Source: an uncultured Roseburia sp.
GTDB taxonomy: Bacteria > Bacillota > Clostridia > Lachnospirales > Lachnospiraceae
Direction: 5' to 3'
Length of the DNA stretch: 50,135 bases
NCBI GenBank assembly: GCA_947567625.1
Contig: CANONN010000025.1
Coordinates: 1 to 50,135, forward strand
Program-made: the position numbers and the translations under genes
Notes under the pieces: model-generated
Seen by the model: only the letters and a program-made list of their open reading frames with translations
Database searches by the model: none
What the model was told of the DNA's origin: nothing
Shown here: positions 7,237-17,613 of the stretch, one piece after another
Numbering within the stretch: the stretch's first letter is position 1
Layout of the letters: every line of letters begins with the position of its first letter

Positions 7237-9702
7237 TTACTCTGAAAAACGCACGCGTTCAATCAACGATTCTTTTTTCACCGAACGGCCCAAGAGCCAC
7301 GCCAGCAAAATCTGTATTGCAAGCAGCAAGAGTATTAGTATTGCCGCCGACGTAAACGGGTAATGATACCGGCTGATACTAAACATTCCGTTTTCGCGGG
7401 CCCACAGGAAAATCGGATATCCCAAAAGACTGCCGCCGCAGATGGACAATATCAATGCCCCGGCGATATAAAATACGCCTTCTCTCATCAGCAGCTGCGT
7501 CAGCTGCCGATCGGTCATGCCAATCGCCTGCATCATACCGATCTCTTTTTTGCGCAAATGCACATTGTTGATCATTGTATTGATCATGTTCATGATACAG
7601 ATCAGGCCGAGTACGGCGAAAAATGCATAACTGGCGCCGCTTGTAACCGCCATGGCCGACCGCCATCTTTCATATTCCGACTGCCAGCTGCGCACATCAA
7701 GTCTCTCGCCGTATTCCTGCTTGATCGCAGCGATCTCATCTTCTAGCGCCGGCTCCTGCTTATGGTCCGTATAAATGGTATAGGCTGCGGTGTGATTGCC
7801 GATATTGCTGATTTTCTCCAAGCCCTCTTTGGTCATCATAAACTCCCCAAAAATATACATCCCAAAAGCATAATCGCCAAAAGCAGCCACCTCCACTGTA
7901 ACCGTTTTTTCGCTTCCGTCAAACAACGACAGCTCCAATTTGTCTCCGATTGCGATATCTGGATACCAGCGCAGCATATTGCGGTGCACAATCACCTTTT
8001 CTCCCGTCTTAAGCTCCTCGTAGGTCACGCTTCCCTCCGTGATACCGTCCATCAGTTCCTCTTTCCACTCCCCCGGAAGTCCGCTGATTCCGATCTTGTC
8101 GCCCTCTAAGACATCCGCGGTCCCATAGCAGAGGGCAACCGGCAGCACTTTCTTAACGCCGTCGACCGCTTCCAAGCGCTGTTTCATCGCCTCGTCCAGC
8201 GCATTGTTTTGTACGATCTGATCCCAAGCATACTCAGGATGCTCCTTGTTGCTAAAAGAAACGTTATTGCTCAATTCATATTGTCCCTTAATATCGCTGT
8301 TCGCGCTCTCTACCGGATTGGCGCACGAGAGCACCGTCGCAATCACCATGAACAAAACGCCCGTGATGCCCATGGACACAACTGTGACTACCGTATTTTT
8401 CTTGTTGCCGGTCAGGTAAATGTGCGATACTTTCGCTACATTCAATTCCCCATAACTCCTGCGGGCCTTTTTGTTCTTTTTCCTGCCGGACTGGCCGCCC
8501 TGCTGGCGCATCGCATCGATTTCCGACACCTTCGCCGCCATTTTCATGGGTTTGCGCAACGAGAAGTATACGGTGACAAGGCTTACGACTGCCGCCAGCA
8601 GATAAATGGACACATGATAGAGTGGAATTTGCCCGTCTTTTATCAGCTGGCGCGTCGTCACCACCATAATGCTCTGGTCGCTGCTGTAAGAACTCAAAAA
8701 CAGCATGAGTACCGCCTTTACCAGCAGCGTCCCCATCAAAAGACCAGCCGGTATCGCGATCAGCGCCGTGCAAAAACCTTCTCGTAACACCATCTGCCGC
8801 AGCTGGCGGTTTGTCGCGCCGATCGCTTTCATTCTCCCGTATTCGCGCACGCGCTCCGCCATACCGACATAATAGATACTGTAGATCGTGATGATACCGG
8901 CAATCACGATAATCAACATGATAACGGCAATCACCGGAATCGTCGTCGGGTCTACATAGTTGGCCGCCAGGTATTCGTCGTTGACGCGCACCTGCTCTTC
9001 GTCGATGCCAAACTGCTCTGTAATGCCTTTGATGATATCTTCCACATCGTCCGTCGTGACATTTTCCTCAGCGCCAACCTGGAATAAAAACCGATATTTG
9101 ATTTGATCTGCCGGAATATGTTTCTCCGCAAATTCCCTGGAGACAAACGAGCTAAACGCAGTCGGCTCCTCCTGCTGCTCCTGATAAAAACCGCTGATGA
9201 TAAACTCGCCCTCTTTTACATACCCAAGACCATCCTCGCTCAATGGCTGGTAAGAGAATCGTATCGTATCCCCGATCTCTCCCGTAAGCCCCGCCGCCTG
9301 CAATAGCTTCCTTGACACCACAATCTCGTTCTCGCGGCGCGGTAAGCTGCCCTCCTCCAACTTTATTTGATAGAGATCGAGACCATTTTCATCCATATAC
9401 ATCATGGAAACATCCACATCTAACCCGGCCCAATATCCTACGTCAGAGCGCAATCCGCTCGTTAAAACGTCGTGGTGCGCCGCCAATTTGGTCGCCGTCT
9501 CCCGGTCTACATCCCGTATCAGGCAGTGCCAGCGCGGATAGACCTCATTGACCATCGCAAACTGTGCGCCCACCATATCGAGACCGATCGTCGGAACTAA
9601 ATATAACAGCAGCGTCGTCAAAAGAATCGCAATTCCGGTCAATATATTTCTGCTTTTATAGTGTTTCATATTCTTATAAGCTATCGTTGTAACCATTTTC
9701 AT
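7237..9702 (-). CDS. FtsX-type ABC transporter permease
   Basis: An 821-residue permease with two FtsX-like halves. There is a transmembrane helix at about 20-42, a large extracytoplasmic domain, three helices at about 255-380 with the cytoplasmic motif RVREYGRMKAIGATNRQL, then a second half with RKKEIGMMQAIGMTDRQLTQLL and three helices near 690-810. The ATG overlaps the stop region of the ATPase gene by 4 nt, so the two are translationally coupled. Such ATPase/permease pairs next to a two-component system commonly sense or resist cell-envelope-active peptides, or move lipoproteins or peptides; the substrate here is inferred only from context. Confidence 0.92.
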   Translation of the reverse strand: MKMVTTIAYKNMKHYKSRNILTGIAILLTTLLLYLVPTIGLDMVGAQFAMVNEVYPRWHCLIRDVDRETATKLAAHHDVLTSGLRSDVGYWAGLDVDVSMMYMDENGLDLYQIKLEEGSLPRRENEIVVSRKLLQAAGLTGEIGDTIRFSYQPLSEDGLGYVKEGEFIISGFYQEQQEEPTAFSSFVSREFAEKHIPADQIKYRFLFQVGAEENVTTDDVEDIIKGITEQFGIDEEQVRVNDEYLAANYVDPTTIPVIAVIMLIIVIAGIITIYSIYYVGMAERVREYGRMKAIGATNRQLRQMVLREGFCTALIAIPAGLLMGTLLVKAVLMLFLSSYSSDQSIMVVTTRQLIKDGQIPLYHVSIYLLAAVVSLVTVYFSLRKPMKMAAKVSEIDAMRQQGGQSGRKKNKKARRSYGELNVAKVSHIYLTGNKKNTVVTVVSMGITGVLFMVIATVLSCANPVESANSDIKGQYELSNNVSFSNKEHPEYAWDQIVQNNALDEAMKQRLEAVDGVKKVLPVALCYGTADVLEGDKIGISGLPGEWKEELMDGITEGSVTYEELKTGEKVIVHRNMLRWYPDIAIGDKLELSLFDGSEKTVTVEVAAFGDYAFGMYIFGEFMMTKEGLEKISNIGNHTAAYTIYTDHKQEPALEDEIAAIKQEYGERLDVRSWQSEYERWRSAMAVTSGASYAFFAVLGLICIMNMINTMINNVHLRKKEIGMMQAIGMTDRQLTQLLMREGVFYIAGALILSICGGSLLGYPIFLWARENGMFSISRYHYPFTSAAILILLLLAIQILLAWLLGRSVKKESLIERVRFSE

Positions 9703-10373
9703 GACTGACTCACCACCTTACCATCCTCCACGAAAATTACCGCGTCCGCCATCTGGGCGATCGTCTCATCGTGTGTGATCATCACCAGTGTCTGTCCGTA
9801 CTCTTCCACGCAATTTTTCAAAAGGCTCATGACCTCCGTCTCGGTGCGCGAGTCGAGATTTCCCGTCGGCTCGTCCGCTAAGATAATGGCCGGCGACGCG
9901 GCCAGCGCCCGCGCGATCGCCACCCTCTGCTTCTGCCCGCCGGACAATGTGCTTGGAAGCGCGTCTTTTTTCTGTGTCAGCCCGATCTTAGCCATGATTT
10001 CGGCCACCTCGTTTTCTTTGACTTTCCGGCCGTCTAAGCCCATGGGAAGCACGATATTCTCCCATACCGTCAGAGAGGGAATCAGATTGAAATCCTGAAA
10101 GATAAAGCCGATCTTCCTTCTGCGGAACTTTGCCAGATCGTCCTTCCCCAGCGCGTAGATATCCTGATTGTCGATGATCACTTTGCCGGAATCCGGCCGG
10201 TCAAGCCCGCCGATCAGATGCAGCAGCGTAGACTTTCCCGACCCGGAACGGCCCACGATAGCCGTAAACCTGCCGCGCTCCACGGCAAGGCTGGTGTGGT
10301 CCACGGCTTTGACAAGGTTCTCCCCCGCCCCATAATATTTGACTAAATCTTTTACCTGTAAAATATCGCTCAT
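9699..10373 (-). CDS. ABC transporter ATP-binding protein (MacB/BceA-like)
   Basis: A 224-residue ATPase with Walker A GRSGSGKST at 41-49, Q-loop FIFQDFNLIP, signature LSGGQKQ at 143-149, Walker B IILADEPTGNLD at 163-174 and the H-loop ITHD. The size and the DEPTGNLD signature place it in the MacB/LolD/BceA group that partners FtsX-type permeases, as the overlapping downstream gene confirms. A weak AGGA stands 4 nt before the ATG, and a better AAAGGAG lies about 25 nt upstream. It follows the histidine kinase gene after 148 nt that contain a probable operator. Confidence 0.94.
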   Translation of the reverse strand: MSDILQVKDLVKYYGAGENLVKAVDHTSLAVERGRFTAIVGRSGSGKSTLLHLIGGLDRPDSGKVIIDNQDIYALGKDDLAKFRRRKIGFIFQDFNLIPSLTVWENIVLPMGLDGRKVKENEVAEIMAKIGLTQKKDALPSTLSGGQKQRVAIARALAASPAIILADEPTGNLDSRTETEVMSLLKNCVEEYGQTLVMITHDETIAQMADAVIFVEDGKVVSQS

Positions 10374-10482
10374 AATGTCCTATACTGTATACCAGTAACT
10401 CCTTTCTGTTTTTGGAACGTTTGCCGGCGCTATTATTTTTGCGGCTTTCTTTCTGTTCTGAAAACAGAATACCAGATGAAAA

Positions 10483-10520
10483 TTACAAACGGCTTACAAT
10501 AAGGCTTACAGTTTTGTAAG
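10483..10520 (-). promoter_or_regulatory. Candidate response-regulator operator upstream of the ABC genes
   Basis: TTACA occurs at 10483, 10494 and 10506, i.e. 11 and 12 nt apart, on one face of the helix, as OmpR-type regulators prefer. The last copy also forms an inverted repeat CTTACA-4 nt-TGTAAG (10505-10520). It overlaps the stop codon region of the kinase gene and precedes the ATPase gene. A -10-like TATTCT follows. Binding by the neighbouring regulator is inference. Confidence 0.45.
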
Positions 10521-10521
10521 A

Positions 10522-11763
10522 TTAGTGTCCGCACGGCAGCGTGATCCGAAAACAGCTCCCCCGCCGTCTGCGTCGCGCCACGATATTCCCGCCCTGCTCC
10601 TCGAGCACCTTGCGCGCAAGATAGAGACCGACGCCGACGCCGTCCTTGGCCATCTTTTGCGCTCTCTCCCCGCGGTAAAATCGCTTGTAGATCGCGTTTA
10701 ACTCCTGCGGCTGTATGCCGATTCCCTCGTCCTCGATATCCACGTAGACATAATTTATTAATCTGCCCACCGTAATCGTAATCGTTGTATTCTCCCCGGA
10801 ATATTTGACGGCATTTTCGAGCACATTGGCAAACGCCTCCGCCGTCCACGCCGGGTCGCAAAAGATAGCGGCGTCAAACGCGCCCCCTTGCTCCCGATCG
10901 GCTCCCTGGCGGTCCGTATGGCCCTCATCCGTCAAGAGAATGGCGATCTGCTTTTCATTGGCCTTAAAAAACACTTTATTGACCGCCTCCGTCAAAACTT
11001 GCTTCAACTTTGTGTTCTCCGGTTTGATCTGAATCATGTTGTTCTCGAGGCGGGAGAGATTCACCAGCTCCTGCATCAGATTTTCAAAAGCCGTGATCTC
11101 CTGCCCCTCTTTTTCCAAAAACTCCTGATACTCCGCCTGGGTCAAGTCTCCCGCCACCAGCAGTTCATGACTAAGGCGCAGAGATGCCAGCGGCGTCTTT
11201 AACTGATGGGAAATATCGGTAATCAGACTCTTGGTATCATTCTCTTCCCGCCCCAGCCGCTGCCTCAAATCCGCGAAATAGTGACATGTCTGCCTGAATT
11301 TTCCCAGATATGCTTTCCACTCATCCGCAAAAGCTTCCTCTCCGTCAATCCGCCCGGGCAGATCGCCGCCCCGCAGCAACTGGTCTGACTGCTCCGCCAG
11401 TTCGTTCAAGAACTGCCGTGTTTCCTCCTCTTTGCGTTTCCTCTCATGCAGCAAAACGCCATACCCCACACCTGCTGCCGCAATGCCGCCAAAATACAGG
11501 CAGAGGGCAGCCATCCGTATTCCCTTCCTACTCCCGGCCTCATAATATGCACTATTTGCGTGCAATGGTTCTTTTAGCTGCGGATAAATGACCGAGAGCT
11601 CCTCCGTCTGCTGCCAGCGAAGCGCACCCTCGCGCTCTGTCAGAAATGCCGCCCCCAAGCAAACAAACAGGCCCCACAAAATGAGGCCCGCCATCACATA
11701 AAAATACATTTTCTTTTGCACGATTCCACCTACGAGCGTTTTCCCGTCACGCTTTCTGTCCAT
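10522..11763 (-). CDS. Sensor histidine kinase
   Basis: A 413-residue membrane kinase. Two transmembrane helices (about 19-41 and 83-104) enclose a short external loop of about 40 residues. The H-box DISHQLKTPL has the phosphorylated His at 186. The N-box ENAVKYS, G1 DEGIGI and G2 GVGVGLYLARK complete the catalytic domain. The short sensor loop recalls intramembrane-type kinases that work with ABC transporters, though this loop is longer than in classical BceS. The gene overlaps the response regulator gene by 34 nt, so the pair is translationally coupled. The ABC genes downstream are the probable targets. Confidence 0.95.
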   Translation of the reverse strand: MDRKRDGKTLVGGIVQKKMYFYVMAGLILWGLFVCLGAAFLTEREGALRWQQTEELSVIYPQLKEPLHANSAYYEAGSRKGIRMAALCLYFGGIAAAGVGYGVLLHERKRKEEETRQFLNELAEQSDQLLRGGDLPGRIDGEEAFADEWKAYLGKFRQTCHYFADLRQRLGREENDTKSLITDISHQLKTPLASLRLSHELLVAGDLTQAEYQEFLEKEGQEITAFENLMQELVNLSRLENNMIQIKPENTKLKQVLTEAVNKVFFKANEKQIAILLTDEGHTDRQGADREQGGAFDAAIFCDPAWTAEAFANVLENAVKYSGENTTITITVGRLINYVYVDIEDEGIGIQPQELNAIYKRFYRGERAQKMAKDGVGVGLYLARKVLEEQGGNIVARRRRRGSCFRITLPCGH

Positions 11764-12410
11764 ATATAGCCCAATCCTCTTATATTCGCAATACAGTCTG
11801 CCCCAAGCTTACTCTTGAGCCGGCTGATATTTACCGCAACCGTATTCTCCTCCACAAACTGCCCGTCAAATCCCCATACCTGCTCTAAGATCATCTCCTT
11901 GGAGACGATACGTCCGGCATTCTCCATCAGACAGCGCAGCAGCTGTATCTCTGTCTTGCTGAGCGCAAGCGGTTTCCCGTCACGCCGCACCTGCATCTCA
12001 CGGACGGAAAAATCAAGCGCGCCGCTGTGCAGGATATCCTTTTCCTGCCCGTCAATCCGCCTCATCCTCGCATGCACCTTCTGGGTCAGCACCTGGATGG
12101 AAAACGGCTTAGTGATATAATCATCGGCGCCGCTGTCATAGCCGTTGATCTCATCAAGCTCGGTATCCAAAGCCGTCAGATAGATCAGATAGACATCGCT
12201 CTTTTCGCGGACCATGCTGCCAAATGCAAGCCCGCTGCCATCCGGCAGATTGATATCCGTGATGACCATATCCACCTCTTCCTCGTCCCAGAGACGTCTG
12301 GCCTCCGCGACGGTGCGCGCCGTCAATACCTGATACCCCTCCTTGGTGAGCTTTAAGCTGATACCGCGGTTTAAATTCTCATCATCCTCTAAAAATAAAA
12401 TCTTTTTCAT
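11730..12410 (-). CDS. OmpR-family response regulator
   Basis: A 226-residue regulator with an N-terminal receiver domain (acidic pocket EDD at 8-10, phosphoacceptor Asp52 in VITDINLPDGSG, conserved Lys in YITKPF) and a C-terminal winged-helix DNA-binding domain (about 125-226; LSKTEIQLLRCLMENAGRIVSKEMI). Its ATG lies 2 nt after the stop of the diguanylate cyclase gene, without a strong ribosome binding site of its own, suggesting coupled translation. The cognate kinase overlaps its end. Likely targets are the ABC genes behind the TTACA repeats. Confidence 0.95.
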   Translation of the reverse strand: MKKILFLEDDENLNRGISLKLTKEGYQVLTARTVAEARRLWDEEEVDMVITDINLPDGSGLAFGSMVREKSDVYLIYLTALDTELDEINGYDSGADDYITKPFSIQVLTQKVHARMRRIDGQEKDILHSGALDFSVREMQVRRDGKPLALSKTEIQLLRCLMENAGRIVSKEMILEQVWGFDGQFVEENTVAVNISRLKSKLGADCIANIRGLGYIWTESVTGKRS

Positions 12411-12412
12411 GA

Positions 12413-13480
12413 CTACTTTGATACAACCTGATTCTTTCCGCTGCGTTTGCCCACATAGAGCCTGCGGTCGGCGGACGACACCACCTGATGGCAGCTCATC
12501 AACGCATGGTTTTCGGCCACGCCAAATGTCATCGTCACGCCAAACTTCGTGAGCCCGCTGGCAAACTCGAGCTTCTCAATCTGGCAGCGAATCTGCTCGA
12601 TCTGCCTGACCATCTCCTCTTTGGGAACCGGCAGAAGCACCAAAAACTCCTCGCCGCCCCAGCGGAATGTATTGCCCTCTCCCGGCACATTCTGCTTGAT
12701 CACACGAGCCACCTGCATCAGCACCTCATCGCCGATATTGTGCCCGTATGTGTCATTTACCATCTTAAAGTCGTCGATATCCCCGATGGCAATGCAATAT
12801 TGTTCCCTGGATTCCTCCATTTTGTGAAATATCTCCGCGCTGCTGGTGCGGTTGCGCAGCTTTGTGAGCTTGTCGTGATTGGCGACATAGATCAGCTCTT
12901 CGCGCTGCTCGCGCATCACCTCCCTGCTGTTCCTCACCCGCATGTAAAACAACAGGGTATACATGACAATCGCAATCATAGAGATCGTACAGTTGCCAAT
13001 AAAAATATATTTTATGACAGGAAGCGCAGAGACTATGCTCCCATTATCCATGCCGGTGTTGAGCAGAGACGTCATGACCAGCGCACAGTCAATCAGGGCA
13101 AGCAGTACGGCGGACCACAGCGGATAACCGCCCGCCCCCTCTTCATCCGAATAGGAATTATAGAACGTGATCGGCACTACCAGGATGCCGTACATACTAA
13201 ATCCAAATCCCCACCCCAGAATCAGATTACACATCATCACATGTACCACAAGCTCCGCGAACATGGAAAACAGCCAGACGCGCACGTCTTTTGTTTTGTG
13301 AAGGCAAAAACATCCCGTGATATAGAACACAACAGAACCTATATTAAAGACCGCCAGCAGCACAATATCAAAATAAGCGAAAACCACCAAAAGCAGCAGG
13401 TGTACCACGAAACAAAATGCAAACATGAGCCGATAGCTCATCATATCCGTAATCCATACATTCTTCAACTTCTGTGTCAA
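12413..13480 (-). CDS. Membrane diguanylate cyclase (GGDEF domain)
   Basis: Six or so hydrophobic segments fill the first 190 residues, followed by a GGDEF domain with the active-site variant GGEEF and the substrate-binding block GDIDDFKMVNDTYGHNIGDEVL. It should make c-di-GMP at the membrane. No RxxD inhibitory site is present five residues before GGEEF. The start is uncertain: TTG at 13480 has GGAG at a good distance, whereas the longest frame starts with GTG at 13519 without a ribosome binding site. The gene is followed after 2 nt by the response regulator, which makes it the first gene of the kinase operon. Confidence 0.9.
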   Translation of the reverse strand: MTQKLKNVWITDMMSYRLMFAFCFVVHLLLLVVFAYFDIVLLAVFNIGSVVFYITGCFCLHKTKDVRVWLFSMFAELVVHVMMCNLILGWGFGFSMYGILVVPITFYNSYSDEEGAGGYPLWSAVLLALIDCALVMTSLLNTGMDNGSIVSALPVIKYIFIGNCTISMIAIVMYTLLFYMRVRNSREVMREQREELIYVANHDKLTKLRNRTSSAEIFHKMEESREQYCIAIGDIDDFKMVNDTYGHNIGDEVLMQVARVIKQNVPGEGNTFRWGGEEFLVLLPVPKEEMVRQIEQIRCQIEKLEFASGLTKFGVTMTFGVAENHALMSCHQVVSSADRRLYVGKRSGKNQVVSK

Positions 13481-13560
13481 ATTTTTTCTCCATCCCTTTT
13501 GATTTATATCAACGACCACTTATGTAAGGCATGTTACATACAAATAATAATACTGCATTT

Positions 13561-13589
13561 ATTATACTACAAAAATTGCCAAACGCAAA
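13561..13589 (-). promoter_or_regulatory. Promoter of the cyclase-regulator-kinase operon
   Basis: A perfect -10 TATAAT (13561-13566) and a weak -35 TTTGCG (13584-13589) are 17 nt apart on the minus strand, just after the stop codon of the YitT-family gene. Confidence 0.5.
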
Positions 13590-13601
13590 TTTTTTATCAC
13601 T

Positions 13602-14483
13602 CTACCCGTTGGCTCCAAATACATCGGCCACCTCCGTGATCGAAATGTAAGCCTGCTTATCTATTTTATAAATAATCTCCCGCATTTTGCCGACCTGAAA
13701 ACGGTTGAGGACAAAATAGATCATGGTTTTTGGCGAATCGGAATAATATCCTTTCGCCTGCATCAGCGTGATGCCGTTTTCAAACTCCGCGGAGAGCGCC
13801 GCGCAGATCTCCTCCGGCATGGTCGTAATAATCGTAGCCGCCTTGGAGCGGTCGAAACCCTCAATAATAAAGTCGACGGTTTTGAGCGCCGCCGCATAGG
13901 TGACGATCGAGTACAGTGGCAGTATCCAGCTTCCGATGAGGATGCCGCATATGACATACAGCGCGAGATTGTAAATCATCACAAACGTGCCGACCGTGAT
14001 GCCGATACGCTTTGCAAAGATGATCGCCAAAACCTCAATGCCGTCCATGGCGCCGCCGTAGCGGATGGCGATACCGCTGCCGACGCCCGAGATCAGGCCG
14101 CCGAAGATCGCGCACAAAAACAGGTCGGAGCCGGCTAACGGCGACACAATCGAGACATCCACCGGCAGGATATCGGTAATCATCCACGCCGTAAAAGAAT
14201 AAATAAAAACCGTATAGATCGCATAAATCGTAAACAGCGGCCCCTGTTTTTTGAGTCCATACAAAAACAGCGGAATATTTAACAGCAGCAAAAACAGAGG
14301 CAGTGACAGAGAGTCCGGCGTGATCTGGGATAGAATCATAGAAGTCCCGGATATACCGCTGTCATATAGTTTTACCGGCGCCAAAAAAACGACGACGCCG
14401 AAGGCGTTGATCACGCCGGCGAGCGTAAGCGGCAGGAAATGCAGCCAATGCAGCCGTTTTGCAATTGTTTTCAGTTGTTCCAT
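13602..14483 (-). CDS. YitT-family membrane protein (DUF161/DUF2179)
   Basis: A 293-residue protein with five to six transmembrane segments in the first 200 residues (start INAFGVVVFLAPVKLYDSGISG) and a C-terminal soluble domain (about 215-290; KAATIITTMPEEICAALSAEF and MIYFVLNRFQVGKMREIIYKID) matching the YitT two-domain plan. The family is widespread in Firmicutes; its transport role is not settled. GGAAGGAAG lies before the ATG. It follows the hybrid kinase gene after 55 nt and may be the last gene of that operon. Confidence 0.9.
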   Translation of the reverse strand: MEQLKTIAKRLHWLHFLPLTLAGVINAFGVVVFLAPVKLYDSGISGTSMILSQITPDSLSLPLFLLLLNIPLFLYGLKKQGPLFTIYAIYTVFIYSFTAWMITDILPVDVSIVSPLAGSDLFLCAIFGGLISGVGSGIAIRYGGAMDGIEVLAIIFAKRIGITVGTFVMIYNLALYVICGILIGSWILPLYSIVTYAAALKTVDFIIEGFDRSKAATIITTMPEEICAALSAEFENGITLMQAKGYYSDSPKTMIYFVLNRFQVGKMREIIYKIDKQAYISITEVADVFGANG

Positions 14484-14538
14484 AATAAAGTGCTTCCTTC
14501 CATATTTGGTGAGCTGACGGCCGACGGCAAATGCATGA

Positions 14539-17500
14539 TTACTTTAATATCTCTCTTAACAGCTCCATGAGTTTGACCGTATCGATCGGCTTTGCGATAT
14601 GCCCGTTCATGCCCGCCTCAAGCGCCGCTTTTTTGTCCTCATCAAAGGCATTGGCTGTCATGGCAATGATGGGAAGATGCGCGGCGGCGGGATTATCCAA
14701 AGCCCTGATCTGTCGCGTGGCTTCATAGCCGTCCATGATCGGCATCTGGATATCCATCAAAACCAGATCATACCGGCCCGGCTGCGCCGTCTTTAACTTA
14801 TCCACCGCCACGACGCCGTCGTCAGCCACATCCATGACAAATCCCGCTTCCTGCAAGATCTCCACCGCGATCTCCTGGTTGAGCTCGTTGTCCTCCACCA
14901 GCAAAATTTTCTTTCCCTCAAAGGAAACGTCCGCCATCTCGTCCGTCTCCTCTGTATTCTGTACTATAAACGGCGACTCCAGAATCTCCCTTAACTCCGA
15001 GAGGAAGATCGGTTTGGAGCAAAAACCGGTGACGCCCGCTCTCCTCGCCTCCTCCTCAATGTCAGACCAGTCGTAGGCGGTCAGTATGATAATCGGTTTC
15101 CCCTCTCCGATGAGGCCGCGAATACGCCTTACCACTTCGATACCGTTCATATCCGGCATCAGCCAGTCGATGATATAAGCGGCATATTCATCATTCTGCT
15201 CCTCGGCGAGCTTGGTGCGCAGCACCGCCTCCTTGCCGGACGTCGTCCAGTCCGGCCTCATACCGATCACCGAGAGCATCTGCGTAACGCTCGAACAGGT
15301 ATTAAAGTCGTCGTCGGCCACTAGCGCCCGCAGTCCCTTTAACTCAGGAATGACCTCCATCCGCACCGCGCCGGAACAAGTCCGAAACCGCAGAGAAACC
15401 GTAAAGGTCGTTCCCTTGCCCTCCTCGCTGACGACAGATATCTTGCCGCCCATCATATCGACGATATTCTTGGTGATCGCCATGCCAAGTCCCGTTCCCT
15501 GTATACCGCTGATCGTACTCGTCTGCTCCCGCTCAAACGGCTCAAAGACATGCGCGACAAATTCCTTGCTCATGCCAACGCCGGTATCTTTCACCTGAAA
15601 CTCATAGGAGGCAAAGCCATCCGACGCACTGCCTTTTTGCATGATACGGACGCTGACAATCCCGCCCGGCTTCGTAAATTTCATCGCATTGCTCAAAAGA
15701 TTCAGCAATACCTGATTGAGCCTTAACTTGTCGCACAGGACATTTTCGTTGACAACATCCGCGGTATCTATGTAAAAATCGAGCTGTTTGGAGGTGATAT
15801 CCGCCTGCACGATCGTCTTTAAGTCATGCATGACCTCGGGCAGCGACGTTTCCTTTTCCTCAATCTTAACCTTACCGCTCTCGATGCGGCTCATATCCAA
15901 AACGTCGTTGATTAAACTCAGCAGATGATTGCTTGACGTCGTAATCTTGGACAAATAATCCTGCACCTGCTCCGTGTTGTCAATATGTGCCGCCGCCAGC
16001 GAGGTAAACCCGATGATCGCGTTCATCGGCGTCCTGATATCGTGGGACATATTGTTGAGGAATGTCGTCTTTGCCCGGTTGGCGTGCTGTGCTGCCGCCA
16101 GCGCGTCCTCGAGATCCATTTTCTGTCTCTCCAACCGCTCCTCCATCTTCTTCTCGTCGTCGATATCGACAAACAGCCCGACAAATGTGATCGGCGATCC
16201 GTCTTCGCGTCTGGACAATCTGCCGGCTGCATGGAACCATCGGCACCCGGCATGCCTGGTGTGAAGACGATACTCGACATTAAATGTTTTCTCACCGCTG
16301 TAATCTTTGACCGTATCCCAGTATTCTTTGAGAATCCGCTCCCTGTCCTCCTCGTAGAGCAGATCTGACCAGGATTCAAGCCTGTTCGGGAACTCCTGCT
16401 CGCTCTCATACCCCACCATCTGCCGGAAAACCTTTGACCAGTGACAGGAGGTAATCTGCGCGTCCTTGTCAAATTCCATGCTCCACAAACCCGAACCCAT
16501 AGCCGCATGAATATTGCCCATGGCCGCCTGCTCTTTCTCAATCTGTGCGAACGCCGCCCGAATCTTATTCGCATCTGCCTTCTCCTGCTCGAGCACAATT
16601 CGCGCGCTCTTTTTGGATTGACGGATCAGGGCTATAAACACCACGAGCATCACCGCCACGGTGATGATAATCTGGATGATGCTGCGGCGCATCATGCCGG
16701 AGCTAATAAAGCCGATTTGCTCAGTGATGACATTGTCGCGAATCAGGATGGTCAGCATCCAGTTTGTTCCCTCGACCGGAACGTAGCAGAGGTCTTCTTC
16801 GGAGCCGTGATAATCAAACGATATCTGTCCCCTCCTGCCGTTAGAGAAATCTTCCTGAAGCTCCTCAAACGTGTATCCCTCGTCTATCTTGGCGTCGGCT
16901 AACGTAGAGAAGATATTGCTCCCCGCTTTCAGATAGCCAAAATCATTATTGGTCAGGCTTTCTCCATTGCGGTGGAACAAACTGCAATAGGTCTCGTTGT
17001 CACCGGTCTGCAAGGTCAGGGAACTAAGCATTTCGTCGATGTTGATCTGGATAAAACATACACGGACCCGTGCTCCCAGAAACGTAAGATCGTCCACCGG
17101 AACCGCCAAAATCACCTGTTTTTTGGCTCCGTAAAGATTCGTGGTGCTGACTACGGGCCCGGTCAGTTCCTCGGAGAGAAAACTGAACATGCTAAGGCCC
17201 GTTGACGTGCTGTGCTCCGTATAGACAATATTGTTTTCGTCCACGAGCGCAAAGCTATCCACGCCGTACATCCGCCTGACCTTGCCAAGGAAGCGGCGCA
17301 GCGTCTCCTGCGACTGCAAATCCGACGGCTCCAATATGCCGAGCGCATTTTCTATGTAGGCAAAACTACGGTTTAACTCCTCGGAAACCACCTGTGCCCG
17401 TCGCCCCGCCAGCTCTTCTAAGTAAAACTCGCTGACCTTGCTGACTGCAAGTCTCGTACCGACCCTGGCGCTCGTGGACACCCAGATTGTTGTGATCAGA

Positions 17501-17595
17501 AGAATCGCCGCTATGAGCAGTCCTCCCACGACAGCGTAAACCACTGTCTTTTTTCGTTGTCTTTTATTGATCGCAATATGCTGTGTCTGTTCCAT
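14539..17595 (-). CDS. Hybrid sensor histidine kinase with two receiver domains
   Basis: A 1018-residue protein. A transmembrane helix at about 20-40, an extracytoplasmic Cache-like sensor (about 45-300) and a second helix (306-324) precede a PAS domain (about 360-480). The H-box [19 protein letters not shown] has the phosphorylated His at 518. The ATPase domain has the DTGVGMS and GTGLGMAI motifs. Two receiver domains follow (near 760-880 with [11 protein letters not shown], and 905-1018 with [13 protein letters not shown]). There is no DNA-binding or HPt domain, so the output protein is elsewhere. It starts 18 nt after the sugar-binding lipoprotein gene, which suggests that the lipoprotein presents a ligand to its outer domain. 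Confidence 0.94.
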   Translation of the reverse strand: MEQTQHIAINKRQRKKTVVYAVVGGLLIAAILLITTIWVSTSARVGTRLAVSKVSEFYLEELAGRRAQVVSEELNRSFAYIENALGILEPSDLQSQETLRRFLGKVRRMYGVDSFALVDENNIVYTEHSTSTGLSMFSFLSEELTGPVVSTTNLYGAKKQVILAVPVDDLTFLGARVRVCFIQINIDEMLSSLTLQTGDNETYCSLFHRNGESLTNNDFGYLKAGSNIFSTLADAKIDEGYTFEELQEDFSNGRRGQISFDYHGSEEDLCYVPVEGTNWMLTILIRDNVITEQIGFISSGMMRRSIIQIIITVAVMLVVFIALIRQSKKSARIVLEQEKADANKIRAAFAQIEKEQAAMGNIHAAMGSGLWSMEFDKDAQITSCHWSKVFRQMVGYESEQEFPNRLESWSDLLYEEDRERILKEYWDTVKDYSGEKTFNVEYRLHTRHAGCRWFHAAGRLSRREDGSPITFVGLFVDIDDEKKMEERLERQKMDLEDALAAAQHANRAKTTFLNNMSHDIRTPMNAIIGFTSLAAAHIDNTEQVQDYLSKITTSSNHLLSLINDVLDMSRIESGKVKIEEKETSLPEVMHDLKTIVQADITSKQLDFYIDTADVVNENVLCDKLRLNQVLLNLLSNAMKFTKPGGIVSVRIMQKGSASDGFASYEFQVKDTGVGMSKEFVAHVFEPFEREQTSTISGIQGTGLGMAITKNIVDMMGGKISVVSEEGKGTTFTVSLRFRTCSGAVRMEVIPELKGLRALVADDDFNTCSSVTQMLSVIGMRPDWTTSGKEAVLRTKLAEEQNDEYAAYIIDWLMPDMNGIEVVRRIRGLIGEGKPIIILTAYDWSDIEEEARRAGVTGFCSKPIFLSELREILESPFIVQNTEETDEMADVSFEGKKILLVEDNELNQEIAVEILQEAGFVMDVADDGVVAVDKLKTAQPGRYDLVLMDIQMPIMDGYEATRQIRALDNPAAAHLPIIAMTANAFDEDKKAALEAGMNGHIAKPIDTVKLMELLREILK

Positions 17596-17613
17596 TTGAT
17601 ATTCCCGCCATTT

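Noticed and set aside
12488-13639. Long open frame (383 codons) on the plus strand opposite the membrane diguanylate cyclase
   Set aside because: It is antisense to a gene with clear GGDEF motifs, its product is His/Gln/Arg-rich with no family features, and it has no ribosome binding site.
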